This document shows positions 29,463-41,278 of a DNA stretch of 64,000 nt, piece by piece. Position 1 is the stretch's first letter; the number at the start of each line of letters is the position of its first letter. The stretch comes from Rebecca billardiae RCC1528. Its lineage: Eukaryota; Haptophyta. A program made the position numbers and the translations under genes. A model generated the notes under the pieces. It was not told the DNA's origin, ran no database searches, and saw nothing but the letters and a program-made list of their open reading frames with translations. Where the stretch lies: the NCBI GenBank assembly GCA_965240325.2, contig OZ251226.1:2170001-2234000 (forward strand), written 5' to 3'.

Positions 29463-31338
29463 ATGTGGTGGTCCTCTGTGACCACCAACATCCTCCTCTT
29501 CCTGCTCATATTTGGCATCTCCGGCACCGTGGATGTGACCTCGTTCCGCTCGCGACTGCAGGACTACAAGTCGCTGGTCGTCGGTGTCGGATGTCAGTTT
29601 GTCATCTTGCCACTGGTGGGATTCGCAGTCGTGCGCACGCTCCAACTCCCGCCGATGTACGGGCTCGTGCTCCTTGTCGTAGTCAGCTCGCCCGGCGGCT
29701 CGTACTCGAATTGGTGGTGCTCGCTCTGCAACGCCGACCTCGCGCTCAGCGTCGCGATGACCACGATCTCCACGATCGCGAGCGTCGGGCTGCTCCCGCT
29801 CAACATCCTCGTGTACGTGAACGCGAGCTATGACGAGGAGGTGCGAATCTCCTGGGCGGCGCTGCTCATCCCGATCCTCGTCGTCGTCTGCGCGATCTTC
29901 CTCGGGCTGTACGCTGGCCTCAAGATGCCGCACAGGCGCAACCAGCTCAACGCGCTCGGCAACGTGTGCGGCATCGCGCTGATCGCGATCGGCGCCGTGT
30001 TCAACGGGAACTCGGACGTGCCGCTCTGGTCCCACTCGCGCATTTTCTACATCGCCGTGGGCATGCCGTGCATCCTCGGCGCCATCCTCTCGTTTGCGCT
30101 CTCCGCTTCGCTCCGCATCAACAAGCCGGCCGCAGTGGCGATCACGATCGAGGTCTGCTATCAGAATACGGGCATCGCGCTCACTGTGCGTGCACGCGCA
30201 CAAGCGCGCCAGGCGCTGAGCGGCGGACTCACGCGGCGCCTCACCGGCGTGCCTCCTCCCCACCCCATCTCGACGCCCGCGGTGCTCCCTCCAGGTTGCT
30301 CTCTCCACATTCGACGAGCAGACGGCCGCGATCGCTGCCGGCGTGCCTCTCTTCTACGCGCTCGTGCAGGTCGTGCTGATCGCCTCGTTCGCCCTGCTCT
30401 CCTGGCGGATGGGCTGGACGTACTGCGAGCCGAAGGTGGGCTTGGTGCGATGCGTGACCACGGACTACCAGCCGCACGCACCCGTCGCGGACGAGGCTGA
30501 CGCCGGCAACGAGGAGGCCGCACGCCCAGCATCGCCGGCGCACGGCACGGCGCGCGTCGCGCCCCTGGAGGAGCCAGGTGCCGCGCCCGTGCCAGCGGAG
30601 ATGGAGCGGCCCGTGGCTGCGGATGCGGATGCGGGGCGCGAGGGGAGCGATCGACAGCGCGTGACGTACGTCCAAGTCGAGCGCCGCGAGGTGACGACCT
30701 ACGCCACCACAGAGCTCGGCGGAGACGAGGGGGCGCCCGATGCGGCATCAAGCTGGTCGATGCCGTCGACTGTCGCACGACGCATGATGGCGCAGCTGCG
30801 ATTGCCCGCACTGCCGGTGCGGCCGATGCCGCCCGCCGACCCGACGGTGCCCGTGGGTGGCACGCAGCTGCCGCCGCCGCGAGCGCCGCCTGCGCATCCT
30901 CTCTCCCCGCGCGGCGAGGCCGTCGGCTCGCCAAAGCTGCCGCCGATCTCGCCTGGCGCAGCGGCGCGCCACGCAGGAGCAGCGCATCATCGGCAGCCCG
31001 AGGCGGATCGCGTCTGGGGTTGCGAGCCCGCGGTATCCGCGGCGGCTCCGCGTCACCAAGGGCCTGCGGCCTGCTCGCGATCGACGCACCCACGTTCGGC
31101 GATGCCCTTGCACGCATCAGACGGCGCGTCAGCGCTGCCGGGCTCCGTCGCCAATACTGGCTCGTCCTTTGAGCTGCAGCACGCCCAGTCTTTGCGAGAA
31201 ATGCCGATCTACCAGCGAGCAGGGCATCCGCAGTCAGACGACACCCTCGACGTGGATGCGGTGCCGGTGCGCCGCGGGCCCAAGAGGCACGCGTCGGTGG
31301 GCAGCTTGAACCTCGACCACGGGCACGGTTCATCGTGA
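29463..31338 (+). CDS. SLC10/bile-acid-sodium-symporter-like transporter (2 exons)
   Basis: Exons are inferred as 29463-30185 and 30295-31338 (588 aa); the intron is GTGCGT...CCAG, 109 bases, phase 0. The first about 310 residues have eight or nine hydrophobic segments with the family core SPGGSYSNWW, then LALSVAMTTISTIASVGLLP (compare SPGG-N and the STF/LPL region of SLC10A). The splice yields YQNTGIALT-VALSTFDEQ, continuing the transporter through the last membrane segment at SFALLSWRMGW. The final about 270 residues are hydrophilic and Pro/Ala-rich, a cytoplasmic tail not found in typical members. Sodium-coupled uptake of an organic anion is the likely role. The ATG at 29463 is used, since upstream only a GTG is available. 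Confidence 0.87.
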
Positions 31339-31417
31339 TACCGTACTTCCGACTTCGCAGTCCGCTTTGGCTTCTAGCTGTCAGGCTGGCACTGTACTTG
31401 TAGACTCATATCTATTA

Positions 31418-33083
31418 TATGATCGGCTACGCCGATCTTCGGGTAGTGAACAACGAAGTTGACGGCGCACGGCCCTATAGTGGCTAGTTGTCGCGTTCTG
31501 TCTTATTCGTCACGAATCACGCAGCTTGTGAATGTGAGCAGCAGCCGGCTTGTGACGACACGGTCGGACGGTCGGACGGTGCCATGCGCCGAATGCAGCC
31601 GAGTCACTGGCGAGTCCGACAGCCGGGCGGCGGCGCCGGGGGTGCACGCGAGCTCGCACGCGCGTTGTGTGCGCAGCCGCGCTGCGCGCAGAGCAGCCAC
31701 TCAGCGCCGCGCCCGACCACTACGCGAGAAGCCGCTGCGCCGCGCGCAGCGGCAGCAGCGGCGCCTCCGCAGCGCGCGCCGAGCCGCCACCTCCCGCCCG
31801 CCTCACGGCCGCGGCCGCGGCGCGCGAGCGACTTGCGGCTTGCGGCGGCGGCGGGCAGCGGCGGCGCGGCGAGCGCGCACAGCGGCCCCTCGAGCGTGCG
31901 GCCGAGCGCCGCCGCGTACGTCGGGTCGCGCGCCGCGCGCCGTCGCCCACACGGCAGCAGCCCCGCGTGCGCCGCCGTCTGCCACGAGGGCGCGGAGCAC
32001 GGTGGTGCACACATTTTGGAGGCGCGCGCCGTCGAGGCGCGGGACGGGCGGGAGGGCGGACGGGGGCGGGAGGAGCGGCGGCGGCGGCGGCGGCGCGTTG
32101 CGCGAGCCGCAGCGTACGCCCGCGCCGATCTTGAATCTCGACGGCGGCGGTGCGGCGGCCGTGGCAGCGCGTGCGCGCGCGTTGACCAACGGCGGCGCGG
32201 CCTCTGCCGTCTGCGACGGCGGCACGGTGCGGCAAGGGCAGCGGCGGCGCGACGGCGTCGGCGGTGGCGCGCTCGCACAGCGTCTGCCGCCCGCGTGCGC
32301 CGCCGTCGTCGCCGTCGTCGCCGCGACGGCGGCACTGTGCGCCGACCGGTTAGCGCCCTCCGGCTCCGCCCCTGCGCTGACTGACTGACGGGACGCCGAG
32401 GAGTTGACGGAGGGCGTGCGCGCGAGGTCGGCGGCGGTGTGCGCGGCGGCGCTGGGCGAGTGCGCCAGCTTCTCGGGCAGCGCATGCCCCGCCGCGCGCC
32501 TGCCGCCGCCCAGGCTCCCCGGCGCTCGGCCGCGCGCCACGCCGCCGCGCGCGCGCACGGGGCGGCACGTGCGCACGGCGGCACCCGCGACGGAACATGA
32601 CGCCTCGCGATCTGAATCGTCACGCGACTTATGCTGGTAGTCTTATTTTCGATCACACCCGCATTGGCTTCGGAATCAGTTTGCAATAAGGGGTGAGGAA
32701 TCTTGAATGACAATCGCAATAATTGCCCTTCCGCTCAGGCTGTCTAGGACACACTCACTACACTTCTTTCATCAGAGAGCTCTTAATCCTCGCAGATAAA
32801 GATTTCGAATCCCACCCGCATTGGGCCAAGAAGCCAATAACAGATGACTTCGTCCTATTTGCTTCCGATTTCTTCTATTACTTACTATCCAAGGATTAAG
32901 GAGCAGTACAAACGCAATCATGAGCAGCGAAATGGACTCAAATGCTCGGTTTCACACCTAAATCCACCTACAAAAATCCCCCCAAATCCTGCGCGCATCC
33001 TCTTTTTTGATTTTGCGGAGCACGTGCGCCGCCCCCCCCGGCTTTCGCTCACGCTCAGACCTTTCGGGGGGGCCGTGCGCCAT
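31418..33083 (+). mobile_element. TIR element with captured gene fragment, copy 2
   Basis: This is 1,666 bp, in opposite orientation to 21156-23095. It starts with TATGATCGGC, a segment with short stems (GATCGGC-TAC-GCCGATC), then GGCGCACGGCC near 31464. It ends with the inverted form at 33071-33083. The GC-rich half lacks the full internal duplication of copy 1. An A/T-richer part at about 32640-32910 holds the damaged gene fragment. No transposase is visible. Confidence 0.75.
32640..32910 (+). pseudogene. Decayed gene fragment inside TIR element, copy 2
   Basis: This is the counterpart of 21575-21905. The plus strand reads QAV, stop, DTL and then, after a frame change, RELLILADKDFESHPHWAKK, PITDDFVLFASDFFYYLLSK and a stop. 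A deletion of roughly 60 bases relative to copy 1 removes the middle. It is not translatable as it stands. The family is unknown. Confidence 0.5.
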
Positions 33084-34967
<1,884 letters not shown>

Positions 34968-35153
34968 AATTAACAAATTATAATGCTTCGTCAATGTCTT
35001 ATTAGGTTTGAACTGACTACTGAGTAACGTATACTCGCCATGTGACAGTGCGCGCATGACCGCGGATGAGAGTCATGAGATACCATCAGCGTTAATCATG
35101 ATGCCGAGAGCTGATTCAGCCGGCGCTGGCGCCTGGCTCCTGGACCTGGTCAG

Positions 35154-36386
35154 TCACCAGGGGAGGTACTTGAGTGGGTACGTAACCGTGTATGACGCGG
35201 CGAGGGTTGCATGCTTGGCGAGGTACTGTTCAACGTGATCGCGTTGCCGCGCAGCCTCGCCATGTGAGTTGCCGGACGCGCTCTTGATACCACCAAACGC
35301 CTCCCCCAGGGCACACTGGTGTGTGCGGTTCGTCGTGGCCACGCAGCGCTGCCGCACGACCTCGGGCATGACTGCTTCGTCACGGCATTCGGCGAAGACG
35401 TCGCCTGCCGTGCTCGTGTACGCCAGCACCTTGCCGAGCTGGCGCAGCCGTTTGGTGTCGGCCCTCCTCGTGAATTGGCCAGGTCTGCACTCGGCCCCGA
35501 CCAAGTACCACGGCTTGACGAACATGTGTACAAGCGGGTATCGCACGGGCGGCGGCTGCGACGAGCCAGATAGGTTGCGCCACACACTGGAACTCGACTC
35601 CTCTGGCAACCAGCCCAGGTCGACCCCCTTCTCGCGCACCACCCTGAACTCGTGGAAGAACATGCCCTGGTCAATGTTGTTGCCCACAAAAAGCCACTTG
35701 TCCTCGTTGAGCATGTGCAGCCGTTGCCTGGGCTTGGAGCGCCAGACTGAGTCGTTGCGCGGGATGGCCACGCTCGGCGCGCCGACCTGGTCCCATCCCA
35801 CGCTCACGTTGAAGCGCAGCGGGCTGTTCCTCGAGAGCAGAGCGACGCCCTCCTCGTACAACTCGGAAGAGGGGCGGACGATCATCAGGCCCGCATTGAC
35901 AGGCGACGAGTGGTCGCGCCTGGAAGCCAGCAGCATGCCGCGGGCGCGCATGCGCTCGAAGGTGTCCAGCCAGTCGGCAGCGATTGCTAGCGGCTGGTTC
36001 CACACTCTTGGGATCAGCAAGTCCATGTCCATGTCCGTCATGATCACAAACTCAACATCGACAATGCTGACAGCCATCCACTTGAGCAGCGTGACGATCT
36101 TCATCGATGGTTGGGACCTCTTGGGGAGGGTGCGCCGCAGGCGCAAGGGGGCCAATCGGTAGGTGCGGATGAGCACGCCACGCTCGCTGAGGCTCGCATT
36201 GGAGATCTCGTGTCGGCACTGCGTCACGACGTCAATCGCCATCGGCCGGCTGCTCGCGTTCTGCAAGACCCCTGCAAGCCGATCCGCACGCGACATCCAG
36301 AAGGCCAGCGGACACGTGGTCAACTGGAGCTCGCATGTGAAAGAAGCCAGCAGGAACACGCTGGCGAGGAAACGCGGCTCGCTCAT
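35154..36386 (-). CDS. GT8-like (glycogenin-type) glycosyltransferase
   Basis: The predicted product is 410 aa. A hydrophobic N-terminus (residues 5-20) could be a signal peptide or anchor. VEFVIMTDMDMDLLIP at about 111-126 provides the DxD metal and nucleotide-sugar motif. SSPVNAGLMIVRPSSELYEE and, later, NIDQGMFFHEFR follow in the order seen in GT8 enzymes. Several N-x-S/T sequons fit a lumenal protein. Donor and acceptor are unknown, and it could equally belong to a related DxD family. It is a single exon with the ATG at 36386. Confidence 0.72.
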   Translation of the reverse strand: MSEPRFLASVFLLASFTCELQLTTCPLAFWMSRADRLAGVLQNASSRPMAIDVVTQCRHEISNASLSERGVLIRTYRLAPLRLRRTLPKRSQPSMKIVTLLKWMAVSIVDVEFVIMTDMDMDLLIPRVWNQPLAIAADWLDTFERMRARGMLLASRRDHSSPVNAGLMIVRPSSELYEEGVALLSRNSPLRFNVSVGWDQVGAPSVAIPRNDSVWRSKPRQRLHMLNEDKWLFVGNNIDQGMFFHEFRVVREKGVDLGWLPEESSSSVWRNLSGSSQPPPVRYPLVHMFVKPWYLVGAECRPGQFTRRADTKRLRQLGKVLAYTSTAGDVFAECRDEAVMPEVVRQRCVATTNRTHQCALGEAFGGIKSASGNSHGEAARQRDHVEQYLAKHATLAASYTVTYPLKYLPW

Positions 36387-36918
36387 CGTTCGAGGCGGGC
36401 GGCGGGCGAGTGGCGTGTCGATGGCAGCGCGGCCTCAGTGCATAGGGCACATCGACTTGCGCGCGCACTCGCGCGGCGAGGGCGGTGGGGGCTTTGGCGA
36501 TTTACTTTTGAAACAATTCATTTCAATCTCGCCTGCCTGAGCTGTGTGCCTCTCTTATTCTTAGTAAACTGTACGATGCCCACCGACCGACTCACTGCTC
36601 AGTGTGCTCACCAGCACCGTGACACCAAACTCCAAAGCCCCTTGCATTCCTTTGCTCCGACTCACAGTACAGTACATGCCGCTTGATACACACCTTCCCC
36701 AACCGACAGTGGGGCTCCACATTCCTTACTACTGGTACATCCTCATCCTGTCGGCGCGCTGTCGCATCGGCGCCCAGTCGGCGAGTTCGGACGACGACGT
36801 TTTGTGGACGACGGTGGGGCGAGGACGGGACGGCTTCATGGGCGGTGACAGTTGGCGGGCGTCAATCTCGCCTGCCTGAGCTGTGTGCGTCTCTTATTCT
36901 TAGAGAACTGTACTTACC

Positions 36919-36952
<34 letters not shown>

Positions 36953-37284
36953 TAAGTAGTAGTACTAGTTGTCTCTTTAGTCGCTGACTTAGTGACTACA
37001 CTCGACCTCACGAGTACTGCTGTATAGTGTATATGAAGTACGACGGCGGTACAGTACCGGGATTGAGACTGGTAGTGGTGAGTACTGTTGACACTAAGAC
37101 TGAGTCAGAGTCAGATCTCATCTGGAGACTCTTGTCCATGACCACGCTGCACAAGGTCACGCATGAGACATGAGTCGCATGACTTCCGAACGGCCTCGGC
37201 GATCACCGCGATGGTGACAATAGCGAACATCAGGCAAGCACTGAATGGTACGCCGAGCTCAGAGCGAGCGGCGCGCGCAACACC
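36387..37284. repeat. Intergenic with 52-bp direct repeat and TA tract
   Basis: No gene is seen. 36523-36574 and 36862-36913 are nearly identical 52-bp direct repeats (TCAATCTCGCCTGCCTGAGC onward, ending ACTGTAC). The second is followed within a few bases by a TA microsatellite (about 36920-36949). They may be ends of an unrecognised short element. Confidence 0.6.
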
Positions 37285-38094
37285 TCATGACAGCGTCCTC
37301 GCCAGCGCCTCGATCTCTGGGTACCGTGCCACGCCCTCGATGGAGTCATCGAGCAGCCCTGCAACGATCGACTTGCCAAGGGCCTCGACACGCACGGTTT
37401 TATCGACGAAGGGGACGCCGAGGGCTGACAGCACGTTGAAGACCGGAATCACCGGCAGAACATCGAGCTTCTTCCAGTTCCAGATGAGAGACGGCCGGTA
37501 GATCACCGGCCGCAGCTGCTTGGTGTTCGCGGCCAGGCGTGCTTCCACCGCGCGCTTTGCGCTCAGGTACTTCACGAGCCATTCAGGGGCGACCTTCTCG
37601 ACGTCAGGGCCAAGCGCAACCTCAGGCCAGCCGGCTTCAGCGGCAGAGACGAAGCACAACGGCGGGCGGCCGCGCCGCTTCGCCATGGCGCCAATCAGGT
37701 TGAAGGCAGTCTCACGCGTGATGCGGTCGTAGGTGGACTCACTGCCGGGCACAGAGCCAGAGCCCGACACGATGATGTTGAGGTTCGCGAGGCCAGACTC
37801 CGCGTCAAACAAGAGACCGATCGCATGCACGGCCGAGTCCGCTTGGCGAGCGAGCTCGTCCACCGTGCGTGCGTCCGCCGCATCGCCTGACACCCAGTTG
37901 ACCTGCGAGAGCTCTGAGCTCTGGGGCTCGGGGTTCTCGCCGCGCCGAGAGAGCGAGGTGACGCTGAAGCCCTGCTGCACCGCGTTTCGACACACCTCGC
38001 GACCCACAAAGCCCGAGCCGCCCAGCACCAGCACCGAACGCCCACCGGATACAGCTGCGAGAGCACCAAGCGCGAGCGGAATGAAGGACGACAT
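37285..38094 (-). CDS. Atypical short-chain dehydrogenase (Coq11/NDUFA9-like)
   Basis: The predicted product is 269 aa. The Rossmann dinucleotide motif is VLVLGGSGFVGREV (Gly25, Gly28, Gly31), followed by SLSRRG, where the basic residues suit NADP. VSGDAADARTVDEL and the SAKRAVEARL segment replace the usual YxxxK region. This pattern matches the extended or atypical SDRs related to yeast Coq11 and complex I NDUFA9, which often lack the catalytic Tyr and act as organelle assembly factors. The role here is inferred only. It is divergent from the disordered basic protein, with about 130 bp between ATGs. Confidence 0.75.
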   Translation of the reverse strand: MSSFIPLALGALAAVSGGRSVLVLGGSGFVGREVCRNAVQQGFSVTSLSRRGENPEPQSSELSQVNWVSGDAADARTVDELARQADSAVHAIGLLFDAESGLANLNIIVSGSGSVPGSESTYDRITRETAFNLIGAMAKRRGRPPLCFVSAAEAGWPEVALGPDVEKVAPEWLVKYLSAKRAVEARLAANTKQLRPVIYRPSLIWNWKKLDVLPVIPVFNVLSALGVPFVDKTVRVEALGKSIVAGLLDDSIEGVARYPEIEALARTLS

Positions 38095-38226
38095 CGCGCG
38101 TCGTCGTCGATGGGATGCGTCGAAGGTTCAGGAGAGCTTTGCGGGCGCGCGGGCGACAAACCGTCGTCGCGCAAGCACTTTAGTCCGGGGCGCGCGGCCG
38201 CCATCGTGATTGGGCACAACCGTGCC

Positions 38227-38793
38227 ATGGAGGACCTGTCGCCGCGAGGGGAGCAGGGTCCCCTGGTGCCACGCGGCGGCGGTGGGGGGGGCTCCGGCGG
38301 GCGGCGTGGCGAGCGTGGATCGAGAGCACGCACGCCCGACGGCAGGCGACGCGAGCGCAAGCCCTCTCGTGAACGTGCTCGGGGCGATCGCCAGAACACG
38401 CCCACGCGCGCGAGGCCGACGGCCGGCGATTCGCTCGCGCATCCACATGCGTCCGAGACCGCGCCACCTGCCGGCGTATCCACCTCGTCTGCACACGAGC
38501 ATCTTGCCGCTGAGCTTGCATCTGGCTGCAATATCGCCCCGGCGGCAGCCGATACCGCTCCAGTGCAAAGGAGAGCCGCTCCCCTGCGTGGGCCGACAGC
38601 AGACCTCAGCGCAACAGGTGAAGCCCGCACCGGGCCGCCCGTGCCACCGGGGCCATCGGTTCGGGCACTTCCGAGCAAAGAGGGCAAGAGATCGCCAGCC
38701 AAGGCCCGACCTCGCAGCCGAGGGCGCACGCCCGAGAGGAAAGGGCGCGATCGGCAGGCTACGCCAGTGCGCCAACGGCCAGGCGAGGACTAG
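38227..38793 (+). CDS. Disordered Arg/Pro/Ser-rich protein
   Basis: The predicted product is 188 aa from the ATG at 38227. The open frame reaches 38110 without an intron. It is rich in Arg, Ser, Pro and Gly with repeated short motifs such as RTPDGRRRERKPSRERARG and RGRTPERKGRDR, similar in style to nuclear RS-domain or RNA-associated proteins. No folded domain is present. In GC-rich DNA such frames can be spurious, but the skewed and consistent composition and divergent promoter position favour a real gene. Confidence 0.4.
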   Translation: MEDLSPRGEQGPLVPRGGGGGGSGGRRGERGSRARTPDGRRRERKPSRERARGDRQNTPTRARPTAGDSLAHPHASETAPPAGVSTSSAHEHLAAELASGCNIAPAAADTAPVQRRAAPLRGPTADLSATGEARTGPPVPPGPSVRALPSKEGKRSPAKARPRSRGRTPERKGRDRQATPVRQRPGED

Positions 38794-39441
38794 CAGTGAT
38801 GGATCCCATCAGCGAGGCTCACCCGGGCAATAATGATCGTACCAGCATGGCAGCATCGCCTCTGGGCAAGAGAAGCGCACTTTGTGAGGGCGATGGCATT
38901 GTGCACGTGCGGCTGCTCGGATCGTGAGCCGCTCGGGCATTGCCCGTGGCACTCGTCCAAAGCGCCGCGCCGGGTAACTGCCGACGTGGCCCCGCGGCAT
39001 CATCACAGATCACTGCGACCGATCGAGCACGCTGCTGCTCTGCCAATTAGTAGTCGTAGACAGTAGTCTGGCTACTAGTGAAGCGCAGGGATAGATGTAC
39101 GTACGTAGTAGGAGTTGGCAGCACAGCACCGCATCAGCACAGCTGCGCGGACCGGGCTGACGGTGCGTAGGATACCGTTCGATCAGATTGTCCATTGATG
39201 ATGACTAATTGAGTCATCATCAATGACGACGACTGCTACTGCTTACTAACTTTACTAATAAGTCATCACAAGCGTTATTATAATTCGTCATGATTATGAA
39301 TCAGTGATGAGTCTGTCAGAACTAGCGCGATCCAGCGTGCGATGGGCCGCCGATGGCTCGCGCACGTCCGGCAGACTCCGTCGTGATCGATGACGATGAC
39401 GATGATGATGATGACCGCCGTGATGCTGCTGCCGCTCGTCA
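38794..39441. other. Intergenic downstream of kinesin tail; hairpin
   Basis: No gene is seen. 39193-39206 and 39212-39225 form a perfect 14-bp inverted repeat (CATTGATGATGACT) with a 5-base loop. The sequence just before the kinesin stop is rich in GATGAT triplets. Confidence 0.5.
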
Positions 39442-40126
39442 TCATGTCGTGGGTTGCGCCCCAGCAAGGGCGGCCGCGTGCGCGGCCAGCTGGCCGGAGG
39501 GATCGGCACCCGACGCCGACGGCGCGCGAGTCCGCGAGCCGCGCCGCTGCTTGGCACCCAACCCGACAGCGGCCGCGCGGCCCGAGGGCGGCTCCGAGCT
39601 CGAGCGTGGCGGGCGCGTGTGTGGCACGAAGAGCGCGTTCGGCGAGGGGTCGCCGCGTGTGGGCGAGCCCGCCGTCGCCATGCGCGGCCCCACCGTCGGC
39701 GCGCCGTCCGCCGTCGGAGGCGGCGCGTGCAGGGCCAGACCGCGGAAGGCGCGGCGCGCCTTTGTCAGCAGCTGCGGCGCCGGGACCGTGGTCGATGGCG
39801 ATGAGCGCCTGACGGTGGGGTCGCGGCCGCCTGCGGAGCCCGCGCCGTCGCTGACGGGGCTGGCTGAGTCCGCCGCGCTGACCACCGGGCCACCCGTGTA
39901 CAGCTTGAGCTTCTCCTCCACCATCGTGAACGCGTCGAGCAGTGCGCTCGTGTAGGGGTCGGCGCCTGCGCCGCCGCCCGCGCCCGGCGCGCCGTCCGCA
40001 GCCGCGCCCGCCGCTGCGTCCGCACCGGACAGGTTGTCCTTGAGCTGACGGAGCCAGAGCCAGAACATCTCGTGCGCGTCGGTGGCGGCGAGGAGCTCGG
40101 CCCTCAGCGCCGTCGCCTGGTGGGAC
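39442..40126 (-). pseudogene. C-terminal 227 codons of the interrupted kinesin
   Basis: This is the host sequence beyond the virus, read on the minus strand. Its first base completes the Leu codon begun at 56153-56152, and then Ser-His-Gln-Ala-Thr-Ala-Leu-Arg follows, continuing the coiled coil. A helical segment with HEMFWLWLRQLKDNL is followed by a disordered Pro/Ser/Ala-rich tail ending GAQPTT at TGA 39442-39444. It has no start of its own; the short open frame that seems to begin it lies in the viral repeat. It is expressed only if the virus is excised or spliced over. Confidence 0.85.
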
Positions 40127-40408
40127 GTGTGTGGGGGTATACGGTGCCGCCACCCCACCCCGCCTCCCCAGCCCTCCCCCGAGCCTACGACTCATCATCC
40201 CCGGTTCTCAGTCGAGCCACATCGAGCCACATCGAGCCACCCCGCCGCCACCCCACCCCGCCTCCCCAGCCCTCCCCAGCCCTCCCCAGCCCTCCCCAGC
40301 CCTCCCCAGCCCTCCTCCGAGCCTTCGTCATCCCCGATTCTCAGTCGACCCCCGCCGAGCCTTCGGTGCCACCACCCCGCCGAGCCTTCGGTGCCACCAC
40401 CCCGCCGC
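40127..40408 (+). repeat. PLV left terminal inverted repeat (282 bp)
   Basis: It starts GTGTGTGGGGGTATACGG and is the exact reverse complement of 55870-56151. It contains internal short tandem repeats (AGCCCTCCCC four times, ATCGAGCCAC twice, and a 23-bp CCTTCGGTGCCACC unit twice). Pro/Ser-rich open frames across it are composition artefacts. Confidence 0.97.
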
Positions 40409-40856
40409 ATCCACGTCCCACGAGCCACCATCCCACCACGAGCCCCGAGCCGCCCCACGAAGCCCCACGAAGCCCCACGAAGCCCCACCGTACTGAACTC
40501 ATTTTTGAGCATTCCCTCGGCCCCTCGTGGCTGACGACGAAACACTTGCGCCCTGGCCGCGTCACTAAGGTTTCGTCGGACGCCCTCACAGAGCCCCACG
40601 AAGCCCCACGAAGCCCCCACGAAGGCGGTTCGTAGTTAAAGACAAGCGGTCTAGGTGAAAAAGCGCCCTCACAGAGCCCCACGAAGCCCCCACGAAGCCC
40701 GTGGCGGTTCGTAGTTAAAGACAAGCGGTCTAGGTGAAAAAGCGCCCTCACAGAGCCCCACGAAGCCCCACGAAGCCCGTGGCGGTTCGTAGTTAAAGAC
40801 AAGCGGCCTAGGTGAAAAGCGCGCTCACGGAGCCCCACGAAGCCACGCACCGCGCG
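40409..40856. repeat. PLV subterminal tandem repeats (77-83 bp units)
   Basis: After a short array of CCCACGAAG units (about 40450-40490), a unit of 77-83 bp starting GCCCTCACAGAGCCCC and ending with AGACAAGCGGTCTAGGTGAA repeats at 40582, 40665 and 40744, with the start of a fourth at 40821. Spacing differences come from the variable number of CCCACGAAG pieces. Subterminal arrays of this type could bind replication or packaging proteins; this is inference. Confidence 0.85.
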
Positions 40857-41148
40857 ATGGTTACCCCAACGGTCTCGCTCCCGCTCGACCGTGACTCGAC
40901 GTGGCTCGACGAGGGCCGGCGCACGGAGGTGCGCAAGCCATCGGGTAAGTACCTGAGCGACCATCACGCTTCGCGACGGCTACCTGAGCAAGCGCCTCCA
41001 GCGCACTCGCACCTTTGATCTCATCGACATCGAGCTGCTCGATGCTGAGGCCTACATCAAACTGTACGATACGCCTGTGTTCGAGGTAGCCGATGCGGTG
41101 CGCGGCATGGCCATCAAGGGCAAGGTAATCGTGTACCACTTCCGCTAA
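40857..41148 (+). pseudogene. Frameshifted small PLV gene
   Basis: An ATG at 40857 opens a frame reading to about GKYLS near 40955. A protein-like stretch then continues in the +1 frame as ATITLRDGYLSKRLQRTRTF and on to the end VIVYHFR with TAA at 41146-41148. The second part has no ATG of its own near its start (the frame opens after TGA at 40954-40956). A one-base change around 40950-40960 would explain this. A GTAAGT at 40945 looks like a splice donor, but no acceptor in the right phase leaves a sensible intron. The family is unknown. Its stop overlaps that of the next gene by a few bases. Confidence 0.5.
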
Positions 41149-41258
41149 GAAGGCTTCTTTAGCGGTGTCGCCTTAGGAGCAGGCATCAAGAACGCAATCC
41201 AAATGAACTGGCCAATGCTGGTTCCGGCTACAAGCGCAAACAGCAGAGCACACCACAT
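41145..41258 (-). CDS. Small single-pass membrane protein (37 aa)
   Basis: The predicted product is 37 aa. Residues 2-24 are hydrophobic (MWCALLFALVAGTSIGQFIW and on), followed by a short basic Lys/Pro tail. It fits between its neighbours with no space to spare: its stop overlaps the end of the frameshifted plus-strand gene by three bases, and its ATG is 20 bases from the stop of the 262-aa gene. Small membrane proteins of this type are common in PLVs and virophages. Function is unknown. Confidence 0.55.
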   Translation of the reverse strand: MWCALLFALVAGTSIGQFIWIAFLMPAPKATPLKKPS

Positions 41259-41278
41259 AGGAGCGGCTAAGATTTCAA

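Noticed and set aside
40945-40957. GTAAGT as a real splice donor in the small viral gene
   Set aside because: The only phase-compatible AG leaves a 13-base intron, which is too short. A frameshift is the simpler explanation.
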